Position numbers and translations under genes: made by a program. DNA of 64,000 nucleotides from Cloeon dipterum (Eukaryota; Arthropoda; Insecta; Ephemeroptera; Baetidae), in assembly GCF_949628265.1 (NCBI RefSeq), contig NC_088786.1, positions 22,961,681-23,025,680 on the forward strand, in the 5' to 3' direction. The first letter of the stretch is position 1, and each line of letters opens with the position of its first letter. Below are positions 13,110 through 23,900 of this stretch, piece after piece. The notes beneath the pieces are model-generated. The model searched no databases and was not told where the DNA came from. It worked only from the letters and a program-made list of their open reading frames with translations.

Positions 13110-14505
13110 TTAACTTTTAGGAATTGTGATCACGCAATTGTTGATGTTGTCTTTGACGCCAGTGCAATCATCACCTACAAAAATTGTGATTATAATATCC
13201 CAGAAGAGGATAAATTGATATTGAGTGCCTACTTTTTGATGGTGTGCATTGCTGTTTTCGGATTCATAGAATTTTGTTAATCCAGTGACAATATTGCATA
13301 AAGTTCAACCTACAGCAAAAAGCGCTCGCCTAATGCACACATTGAATACATATGGTGACTGATAAACTCGCACATTTTTGCTGCTGTTAGCTAACGAATG
13401 CGCAAATATTTATATAATAATATAGTGATTTGATTATATTTGTCTTACTGAATATCTTGTATTTCTCATCAAACTGTGGAATTCCTAAAACACGATATTT
13501 GTCAGAAGAATTAAAAAAATGATGACGAATGAATTACATACTTTTAGTTAACTTAATACATTGCGGTACTTGATCGTCAATAGTATCAGCGCTTGAATCA
13601 TCAGCATTCTTTTTTAGGTAGCTAGCAATCCTTTTGGCGTTTAACTCTCCATCGTCATACTAAAAATAGCACTCGTGGAATGACAATTAGTTATTTTTCA
13701 AATAGGTAGTTACCAGTTTCTTGACTTTAAACATGCAGTCGTAAAAGAACTAAAGACAAACAAATCAGGAAAAATTAAAACTCTTAATTTATAAATACGT
13801 ATGCACTATCCGCCACTTTATCCACTGAAAGACAAAAAATTAATTAACGATTAATTATTCAGTATTTTCGTTAATTCTTTTACGTTGGAGATCTCCCGTT
13901 GGAGATACGAAGGAAAAGAGCTCTGAATCTTTTCTCAAATTTCTGTACTCTCTCGAAGTGATTAAATCATCGTTCGTGCAGTCGCTATCTTCATCAGGAA
14001 ACAAATCATCGTAGGGCGATTTTCTGCAGCACTTCTCAAATCCAGCCTTTACATTAATTTCAACAGAAGTAACGTAAGAGTTTCAATCAGAAATGCGGTG
14101 ACGACCTTTATGTTCACACATGGACCAGTAGCTACGGGAATAGTGGTAGGTGCAGTTGTGGTCGTAGTCGTCGGTCGCCACCACCAATTGACAGCAGGGC
14201 AAGTACCATTGTTAGTCAATGCAGACGGTGCCTCATCCCTTACGAAACTAATGCACCGCGCAATACAAAAGTACTGCTGCAGACGAACAATGTTGCAATC
14301 GATTTTATTCGCACATTTCGACACTAGATATATCAAACAATTTATCCACATCGCCCTGGCTTGGTAATTTTAACTTACAATCAGATGCCGCGTGAATGGG
14401 GGACTAAAAATGTAGAAAATAATTTTTTAAGACGTAAGGAGAGTTTCTTAATTAAATTTTTACAAGAAAAGTGAAAACAACAAGACCAAACACTGATTTT
14501 TCCAT
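13110..14505 (-). CDS. Secreted cysteine-rich odorant-binding-protein-like gene with a Thr/Pro linker
   Basis: I assembled eight exons on the minus strand: 14464-14505, 14379-14403, 14106-14323, 13884-14046, 13799-13824, 13714-13749, 13542-13659 and 13110-13174. Phases agree throughout, giving 230 residues. A signal peptide (MEKSVFGLVVFTFLSPIHA) is followed by a Cys-rich N-terminal part (SKCANKIDC, FCIARC), a linker (RPTTTTTTAPTTIPVATGP), a KCCRKSPYDD motif, and a helical part with YDCMFKVKKLYDDGELNAKR, VPQCIK, DDC and NNC near the end. The last part has the order and spacing of the C-terminal cysteines of insect PBP/GOBP proteins, and the CC-x3-P motif recalls Plus-C OBPs. I count 13 cysteines. 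The donor of exon 3 (GTCGTC) is weak. Most exons are very short, as in OBP genes. Expected role: soluble carrier of small hydrophobic ligands outside the cell. Exact subfamily is uncertain. Confidence 0.65.
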
Positions 14506-14849
14506 TGAATTTCAGCTCGGACTGAAAATGCTCCTGTGTTGCAGCAACAAAAATGGTCGCACGAGTGTTCTGCATCCGGCATATTTACCTGATTTCATTT
14601 TCAAAGCGGATATACGCAGAGCAAGAGTTTGAAACACGTGGAAAGATTTTTACTGTGATTGAAAGAATGTTTAGTAAATAAAAGCACGCGAAAATATCTG
14701 CTTTGAACAAGATGAATTAGTTTTAGTTTACTAATATCAGCATCCAAAAACATTTCATGAATTGTAAACTCGACAAAATTGTTAAATTATTCATTTAAAA
14801 AATCAGTAATTTATTCAAGTTAATTATAAAAAGTCTCTGCTCCACAGTT

Positions 14850-15452
14850 TTGTTGAAACAAACTCGAATGACGGCTGGTAAAAAACCAAACGTGGCCTGT
14901 TTTAATAAATCACAGGTTGGACAGGAAGCTATGGAAAGCATTGGTTCGCGCTGTGTATCCAAATTGAGCGAGTCACAGTTTCCCGATGCACCACGTCAAG
15001 CTCCGCGTTGTTTCCTAGGCAATCATGAAATCAACCCACGCAATTTACATGATATCAATTATTTTCATTATTTACAACACACCGACAATGGTAGCACACA
15101 TACATTAATCGTCGTAAGATTTAAACACCTAAGTTCAAATGTGCAGGTGCGCGCCCAGGGTGACGGAGCGTGCATGGACCAAATGGGCATTAAGACAGGT
15201 AGTTTAAATTTCTTTGTGTATTTTTTGTGATATAGTTACGATGTTGAGGCTTAGTATGATGAGACACAATTAAAACTGTCATTTTCAGACCAACAAGAAA
15301 AATTGAAAACCTTGAAAAAATACTATTGCATATCTCAGTGCATGGGCGGGTTTGGAGGTGAAGTGGATTTCTGTAAAAGCGATGGAATTTGTCTGGAGCA
15401 ACCTACAGCCCCATCTGGATACTCCGCGGCAATGAACATGCCACGCACGTGA
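14850..15452 (+). CDS. Possible OBP-like fragment or short secreted cysteine-rich protein
   Basis: Exons 15147-15198 and 15289-15452 join in phase and give GACMDQMGIKTDQQEKLK, then YYCISQCMGG and a Cys-x5-Cys tail, ending in TGA. The C-x3-C element and the CMDQMGI start resemble the first half of OBPs and the FCIARC region of the divergent neighbour at 13.1-14.5 kb. The frame stays open upstream to an ATG at 14850 and contains three more cysteines (VACFNKSQ, SRCVSKL, PRCFLG). I see no signal peptide. The second half of an OBP is missing downstream. It could be a truncated duplicate, part of a gene with unseen exons, or chance. Confidence 0.3.
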
Positions 15453-16400
15453 ATATTTAGGAAAATCAACATGCAAAAATTCTATTCGAAGATATGAATT
15501 TATAATTTTAAAATTTTCTAACACTGTTAAGTTGCGAAAAGCAATTGATGGAATTAATAATCACGAAATTAATTAAAATAAAAATTATTTTCAATATAAC
15601 ACGCCCTTGAGAAATATTCCGTAGTTCTGCTAAAGAATATTGCGTATTATGATGGTGATGTTGAATAATAACTTCATAACAAAACAACCACCACCACTAA
15701 ACCCCACAGTACTAGAGCGAGTAGTGCGTAGCATACAGTTGTCTCATGTGTCATGTTAAGTGCGCCTCAATTTTTTAGCTTTCCACGACACGATTTTTTC
15801 GAGATTTGATTGGGCCAATTAAGACCGGCCCCTTGACTGGCTAATCGCACCGCCGCGAGCCTTTCCCTGGCAGAATTGCCACGAATTATGAGTAAAGACG
15901 TCGCGCGCGTTCGGCGCCGTCGATGCGATTTGGCGCACATTGCTGATCCATTTCAGCATCTGGAATGAGAGAGATGTCGACTGAAACCTTTGCGGCGCAA
16001 CTTTTGAGCCCTCGGGCACATTACCGAGGCAACCGGTAGTAAAATTACCAATGAACACTTTTTATTTGCATTTAGAAAAAAATGCTTGTATGAACGCGGT
16101 ATATACCTTAAAAAAATTGACAATCCAAAACCGGACTTAAATATTGCGTTGCGTGTCAATTAGCACATGTTGAGATCACCTCTTGACATAATGGCAGCAT
16201 TTTATTTTTTTATGAAAAGTCCTCTTCGTCCTCTCAGAATCTTTTTATCATATCAATTATTGCTGAATTTTTCAATGTATGGACAAATAGGATCAAAGAA
16301 TTAAATTCAATAAAGGACGATCAGAAAAGCTTTTTGACCAACATTATGATCAAATTAGGTTTCGTGTGTGCGAAATATTTTTGATCAATGAACGGTTAGA
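15453..16400. other. Spacer with a GC-rich island upstream of tyrosine aminotransferase
   Basis: No exon with family similarity is seen. From about 15815 to 16045 the sequence becomes clearly GC- and CpG-rich (for example GTCGCGCGCGTTCGGCGCCG) in an otherwise AT-rich region. Minus-strand frames open through it but look like composition effects. It may be a promoter or enhancer island of the downstream gene; this is inference. Confidence 0.3.
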
Positions 16401-16671
16401 AAATAATGGAAAAATGGAAGAAGCGATTTAAGAAGCCAGATTTTTCTGGATTGGACGGAGTGTCGATTAAAGTGGTCCGAGACAAACGAAAGTACACAGG
16501 GCTACGGCAACAAGTGATTAAGCCAGCAGGGAACGAGTTTTCCAATAGGTGTGTCGCGAGTGTGACCAATGAGAAGTGCCGCCGAGAGGTTCTTGGTCGG
16601 TTACAGGCAGGACACTCGTCAGTCAGGTTAAAAGAGTCGCAGGCGCCACACCGACATCCAACCCAAGGATT

Positions 16672-19600
16672 ATGAAGAGCCAGCAGCAAGAAGGTTGGAA
16701 TGTGCCCGCGTCGCGCGTTGCCCGCGACACACACAACCCCATCAGATCAATCGTAGAGAACCTCAATCTCAACCCCAACCCGGACAAGCCGATGATTGCT
16801 CTTTCTATTGGTATGTTTCCTGTAAAACACGCAAGATTTAATTTAGGCGCAGTTGACCCACCAGCCTCGGTCAATTTTCTCTTTTATATGTAAATACGGT
16901 AAATGCCATCGAATTAAATGTTTATGACCCAGCTTCATTTGCTACGACATGGATTAAAATTTAACTCGCGCTAAAGAGAAAGCATATTACATAATTTAAA
17001 TCACCTATATTTTCACTTTATTATTCTTTTTAAATAACAAAAAAATTATTAAGCTTTTAGCTACAAAATTTTTTAACTTTGTCCTCTCAAGTAGAAAAGT
17101 GGTTTTTTACATTTAGATTTGAATTAAATCCAGAATGTTCATTCTAAAAACGATTAAGTCAAAGAGCAACAAAATGTGTGACAGCGGGTCTCTTAGTTTT
17201 ATAAAGCATTATATTATAGCGAAACGAGAAAATAAATTTGCGGTTGATATCTCGAAAGAACAAAGTAACATACGACGAGCACATTGCGCGAATGCGTTAA
17301 TAAGTTATGATTACGCGCTATAGGGATCTTCAATAACGAATCCGGTGCTTCAAGGTCTTCAACTTCATCAGACCACGCAGCAACAGCGAATCAGCGCTGT
17401 TAATTCGACTAAGAGATGACACACGAAAGAAATTTTTTGTGAGATTTTCAAACGCTAATTAAGGTCATGAAGATGTTATAGAAAAGTGTACATCTGCAAG
17501 TTAGGTTCAATATTTATCTTGATGGTTATTTTCCATCGTGGAAATTAGGCAAAGTCGACAGAAGATGATTTTCTTCCACCTTTTTGTAAGAGAGATTATA
17601 CATCCATTCCTGGGAAGCATCCAAACTCCTAACATGCTTTCTCAATTTATCTGTGACTTTGCTGTTAAATAATGCGACCTTTGGAAAGATTTTATCACTA
17701 AAACCCACCTGAAATTTATGGACACTTCAAAGTAACACACTTTGAAGCATTTAGACGAATGCGACTAAAAAAGATCTAACTATCCAAGCAATAGTAAAAT
17801 ATTGCTAGAAACGCCCAAATAGGCAGAAAAACAGAACACGAAACGATGTATATTATAGTAATTTTAGCAAATTTGACTGATTGACGTCAGACTGCGCCCG
17901 CGGCAACATTGATGGGTGCTAATAAATCTTTATAATTTATGTGTGCATTTGGCTATTCATAGCCCGCCAGGGGCCTTAATTTTTGGCAAAACATCTATTC
18001 TGCAGAGTGAGAATTTGATTCACGTGATGATTAAGTTTTAATATTGTAGGAATGGCGTCAATAATTATAAGGTCTGTAGCTGTCTGGAGACATGAAAAGT
18101 TATGAAATTGCCTTTCGCTTGAATCTGGTCATGCAGCATGGAGGCACATTTAGTTAACTTTTTTATTTAAGGAAGTTTTAAGACCGATCTCCCATGAGGT
18201 ATGTACTAAAAAGACTTATTTATTACAAAAAATACCTCTGACGGCGAGACTGCGAGAGTGGGAACAAGTTTTATTCAGGAAATTTCCACAAGTTTTGTAA
18301 AAATCATCAACACAAATGCGAAGAATTAGAGTTTTAAAAGATGTTTTTTTTCTTGATTTAATAAATTTTGGAATTTGATTCTGATCTAAAGAGGGAAACG
18401 TAGGTTAAGAAATTAGTGCTATAAATAATGTCTGGGTCGATGTACGCGTTCATGCCGCGGCACCTGAAGCAAGAAAAATGCTGCGATCGCCAGTCGCAGC
18501 AAATCAATAACCGAAAACGAGACAGAAATAATTATTGGTCCCGTTAATTTAAAAGGCACCAAATGCGTGTTACCTTATGAGAACCCCATCTGCGATTCCA
18601 TTTCCCCTTGCCCCTAGCTTATGCAACTTCAGACCTTGACCGTGACAGTGGCTCTTGTTATTTCTCTCCGTCATTGAAGTACCACGAGATTCGTGCGTGC
18701 AAGTCTCCGCGACGCGCTCTTGATAAAGATGTCACATTGGATTTAGTTTAAAATCCAATAGAAATACGTGCGCGACAATATTCACACTTATAAACGCACA
18801 CATGGAAAGAGTGTCTAGATGAAACTGGAATTTTCCAAGGAGAACTTCTGCTCATTTCAGATTATTTCATTATTATTACGGGAGACAACCTGTTAAACTA
18901 CTGCTATCCGCGCCTTCGTCACAAACCGTCGCTCCATCTTAATTAATTTTGTCTCAAAAGTTGCTTATTTGGCTTCCTCGTAACTGGTCCCATGGATTAG
19001 CAAACTATACAAGCCACGCACGAGCTCTGCCAATGATCTGTCCCACTCTCTCTTCAAAATTATCGCACCTATCGCGTTGCCCAACTCCGACGAACTTGTT
19101 TTCTCAAGAGAGCTTTTGCAAACTTTCAAATCGTTTTGTACCAAAATTATGTCATTCGTATGACCTTAAATGCCACTTGCGTATAACTAAAGTCACCTCA
19201 TTACTCGAAATGATTTTCAAATTGCAGTTTTACAAGTTTCACAAGTTCACTTCTGAGGCAAATTTTTATGATTTTTGTAAAAATAAATACAATGTAAACT
19301 TAACTAGAGTTTTTGCTTTAAATTTTAGGTGACCCAACTGTGTTTGGAAATTTAAGTCCTCCGGCTGAAGTTATCAATGCTCTTTGCGAAAGCGTGGAAT
19401 CTCTTAAGTATAATGGATACGCACCTAGTGTTGGTAAGTTTACCCTCTCAAAAGTTATTAGTTTTTCCTTCAAGCATGCAAAGCACGTTTTTTAAATTGA
19501 TCTAACAAAATTTCATTGATAGGCTATGAAGAAGCGCGTCAAGCCGTGGCCGAATACTCATCGGTTGGAAACCTGGAAATTACCGCCAAGGACGTGATCC

Positions 19601-21257
19601 TCTGCAGTGGTTGCTCCTGTTCCCTTGACCTTTGCATTACGGTGCTGGCGAACCCTGGGCAAAATATTCTGGTGCCACGACCTGGTTTTTCAATTTACCG
19701 CACCTTGGCTGAAGGGCTGGGCGTGCAGGTCAAGTACTACGACCTCCTGGTAAGTTTCATTTCCTGATCTCTGGGGTAATTTGAACTAAATGTGTCTAAA
19801 TCGTTCGCAATGAACCTCAATTTATACCAGAATTTTTAATCGATTTTAGCCTGAGAAGCAGTGGGAGGCTGATCTCGCTCAGTTGGAGGAAGCAATTGAC
19901 ACAAGGACCGCAGCGATCATAGTAAATAACCCTTCCAACCCTTGTGGTTCTGTATATTCAAGGGAACACCTTTCAGCCATTGTTGAAATTGCAGAGCAAA
20001 ATCGCGTTCCAATTATAGCTGACGAGATTTATGAACATTTTGTATTCAAAGGACACGAGTTTGTGCCGCTCGCGTTGCTCTCCAAGAATGTTCCCATTTT
20101 GTCTTGCAGTGGTCTCACCAAGAGGTAAACAAGCTACTCTCAAAACTTTGTTTCTTGCTACTTGAAGAGTTGATTTTCAAGACCTCGTTTGCCAAGAAGT
20201 GATACTCATTCTAAAATGCAAAATCTTTGACACGCAGGTTTTTAGTTCCTGGTTGGCGCATGGGGTGGATAATCATTCACGACAAAAACAGTGTCTTTGA
20301 GAAGGAGGTAAAGCTAATGAGGAAGTAATATTCAGTACGAAAGAAATACTTAAATCAAATTAAAATGCAGATCAAAAGTGGCCTGCAAAGGTTGAGCCAG
20401 CGCATTATCGGAAGCAACACTATCGTCCAAGGAGCCTTACCAGTAATTCTTTCTACGACTCCCCAAGATTTCTTTGAAAGTACTGTCCAACACGTTGAGG
20501 TGTGCAGCCAAAGAAATATTTTTCTTTCTAACTTAAATTGATCATCTATTTTCAGAAAAATGCCAAACTAGCGTTTGCGGCCCTAAAGTCCATTGACGGT
20601 TTGACACCTGTGATGCCGCAGGGAGCAATGTACATGATGGTTGGACTGGATTTGGCCAAATTTTCTCTTTTCCCAACTGAAATCCAGTTTGTGGAGCAGC
20701 TTGTTACTGAGGAATCCGTGTTTTGCCTCCCCGGCAAAGTATGTGCAAAATACTCCCATTACACGACACGTTATTTTACAATATCCAAGAGTTCTCGTAT
20801 AATCAAAAATTTTCGCAGTTAAATAAATACAAATTACTCTGGCGAAAACAATCAACAACATTTTTTCAATCAATTTTATTTTTAACGACTAATCAGCCTA
20901 CCAAGTTTGTCACTTTAAGAAATTTTCTCGAAATTTAGTTTTGATAATTACGTAAAATTCATTTCATATCAATAAAATTTCCTGTGTCGCACATAATTTT
21001 AACGCCTTTGATTTCAGTGCTTTGACTATCCCGGTTACATCCGTCTCGTTTTGACTGTCCCGACCGAAATCATGATCGAGGCTTGCAACCGCATCGGACA
21101 ATTCTGCGAGCGTCACTTGCACCTACCTTTGGAAGTGGAAGCGCAGATGAACAGCCTGGAGAAGCACATCAGTATGGACCAATCTAGCAATGACCTGTGC
21201 AACGTTCTGCCGGTGCCATCTGTGCCTGTCTCACTTGGCGAGGATCGCCGACCCTGA
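16672..21257 (+). CDS. TAT: Tyrosine aminotransferase
   Basis: Eight exons (16672-16810, 19329-19433, 19523-19749, 19850-20124, 20238-20307, 20372-20499, 20556-20738, 21018-21257; the inner bounds of exon 6 may be off by one) encode about 455 residues, close to vertebrate TAT (454). The enzyme moves the amino group of tyrosine to 2-oxoglutarate with pyridoxal phosphate, the first step of tyrosine breakdown. Seen: [20 protein letters not shown] at the N-terminus; [20 protein letters not shown] across intron 1; [20 protein letters not shown]; the cofactor-binding [12 protein letters not shown] and [10 protein letters not shown]; the Schiff-base lysine in [22 protein letters not shown]; and C-terminal [18 protein letters not shown]. 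The frame is open upstream of the chosen ATG to 16576, so an earlier start is possible. Intron 1 is 2.5 kb, against 70-280 bp for the others, and I see no other gene in it. Pyridoxal kinase is encoded 19 kb downstream, probably by coincidence. Confidence 0.93.
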
Positions 21258-22691
21258 AATTTAAAAAAGGCGTCTCAAATTCAGTACCTTTTGCCATTGG
21301 CATAAATTGAAAGCCTATGGTTTTTGCTCATAAAAGAGCTGCCACAGCAGAATACAGGCGAGATTAAAAGTGTGATATTACTAATTAGGGTGCACACGTC
21401 TATTACTTAACTACAAGGTTTTTCCGATTTTGCATTTAAAAAGTGTACTTGAGAGGTATCCAACTCGTATTATCATTTCTTTGAGGTTACTGAAGATAAT
21501 AGTATTGGTATAAAGCAGCTAGGGGTTGCAAAAAACGCATTTTTGTAAAAAAATGCAGTGCACTCGTAAAAACCGTTATATTCTTGATTTTTGTCAATTT
21601 CGTGAGTGTATATACCTGTCAGAAGAAACATAAATTTATAGTGCAATATTTTACTCATTTCGTAAATTTTTATAAATTTTATTTGACTGCGAAACATTAA
21701 TTATCGTGTTAAATTTGTTAAAACCCATCTAATTGCAGGACTATTGCATATAACATTAATAAGGTGTTGAATATACAGTATATAAAAGGCATATTAAAAA
21801 ATCATTACTTGCGATTCATGCGCAAGAAACTGGTGAAAACCAGTGGTGAAAAAACTGGGTGATAAGAAAATGCAACCCTGGTATAAAGTGAAAAATTCAA
21901 GTTGCTCAAGCTGAATCAAAGTTTCAAATTTACTCTTAGTATCATATTATAATATATGGGATATTATATGATGTTATGTTAAGCTTATTGTTAGTTCAGC
22001 AGATTAGTCTGGATAGGTCGAGGATTAAATCAATTGAAAAGGGTGTGTTTGAGCCCATAGATGTATTATTTAATCATTTATCACGGGCAAACACTTTAAT
22101 TCACGATGAAAATAATTATTGTAATAGTAAATTAAATTAATTTAAAAAGTGACTACGATTTTTAGTGTTTTATTCAGAGAGGACACATAATATACTTAAC
22201 TGATATCAGCTTGAATATAATAGGATATACTTTTATATATATTGAATATCATGCTATAATACATAAATTAAATATAGTTAAGTTTCGTGTATCGTTCATG
22301 TTTTTGTTTGATCAAAATGACGTCATTGCACTTTAGACAATATATAATGAAGGAGTTTTAGATCATATGTTAGAAAAAAATACTTAAATAAAGCTACAAT
22401 AAAAAGAAATTGCTTTATATTGTTTTTAAAAACCCCTCTCATAGTGATGATCTAATGCTTTTCATCTTATCTCTCTTACAATAATTATTTTTCGAAACTT
22501 GATCGAGTTTATTTGAAACTTTTCTTAAAAGATGCCAAGGAAGGGAGAAGCACGCGAGATCGTCATTATTGTTAGAAGAATTAAAAATGCAGCTTCCTCG
22601 GTGGTGTGTGAGCTGTTAATCTTTCCATATTTCTACTGAAAGAGGTACTAGTTTCAGCTACAGGTTGCAGCCCTAATAATTTATGAGCTCT

Positions 22692-22731
22692 CTGTTCTGT
22701 CTGGGGTCTGAGGATATCTCAGACAGAACAG
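22692..22731. repeat. Short palindrome (12-bp perfect arms)
   Basis: CTGTTCTGTCTG and its exact reverse complement CAGACAGAACAG are separated by 16 bases. The spacer itself contains CTGAG-GATAT-CTCAG, so an alternative, shorter inner stem is possible. It lies about 25 bp before the first AT microsatellite. Confidence 0.6.
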
Positions 22732-22753
22732 GTAGCGTCTTACAATTTATATT

Positions 22754-22756
<3 letters not shown>

Positions 22757-22792
<36 letters not shown>
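22757..22792. repeat. AT dinucleotide microsatellite
   Basis: An uninterrupted run of AT units, about 18 copies. Confidence 0.9.
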
Positions 22793-22794
<2 letters not shown>

Positions 22795-23171
22795 ACTAAA
22801 CATATATGTATATTTATAGTAACCATCAGAATGACCACGCAGTAAGATAACTGAATCCGTAAGGTGTTAAACAGATGAAGGAGTGTGTGTGATTTGACCA
22901 ATCATTTCCGACAAAAATTATGTAATTAACCGTTATAGTCATGCAAAATATATGTATTAAACACATAGATAATTATTATAAATGCACCATGTATATTTAG
23001 CAACAATAATAATAATAATTTCATATTTTCTTCTTAAAAATTGGCTAAATAAATGGAACGGCAGCCCAGCAATGTTAATAAATACAGTTAAGATGTACAT
23101 ATTCTCCACAAGTCCGCAATCTTTTATCATATACATACATACGACATGGCATGATATGTGTTAGTATATAT

Positions 23172-23282
<111 letters not shown>

Positions 23283-23900
23283 ATTAAATTTAATATAGAA
23301 TCTACGTTGTAATCTTACTAAATAATATATCCAAGTTAAGAACTGGTAAGAACGCCGGAATCGGGAATCGGGAAGTAAAGTGAATGGAATGACTGGACCT
23401 GGACGCAACATTTTTTTCAACTCACATCCACATTCTCACATGAATTAACACGCGAACCGAACACACGAACACGAACTCTGTCGAGCTCAAAACAAATGGC
23501 ACTACTACAGTGCAGGTACAGATGTCAGATGAGTTACAGAAACGGACAAGCGAGCAGACGGTCCGTGACAGTTTAACACTCGCCTCAATACGAATTCCGA
23601 ATTTTTCCGACTTCCGACATCATCCAAGTATCTATCCGCAACGTCTCCGTTTTCTTCTCTTTCTCATTGTAAGTCATTTATACATAATGTAATATAATAT
23701 TATGCTAGATAGTTTGGACAAGTTTGAGTTATATTGTGCGGTGTATGTATATTCTTGTTTTTGTATTATTCAAAATTGTTTTACGCAGGATTTTGTTACA
23801 GGCGGAAGGTATCACCGTGCTTAATATTTTGTAGCTCTGTCAGCTGGCCGAAAATGATACCGAAAATGAATATTAAAGCTTGCGTGAAGTAATAGCAAAA

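Noticed and set aside
13111-13280. 54-codon plus-strand frame ending in a hydrophobic stretch (LILSAYFLMVCIAVFGFIEF)
   Set aside because: Looks like a small membrane-protein exon, but it covers the last exon of the OBP-like gene on the other strand, which joins in phase with good cysteines; no partner exon exists on the plus strand.
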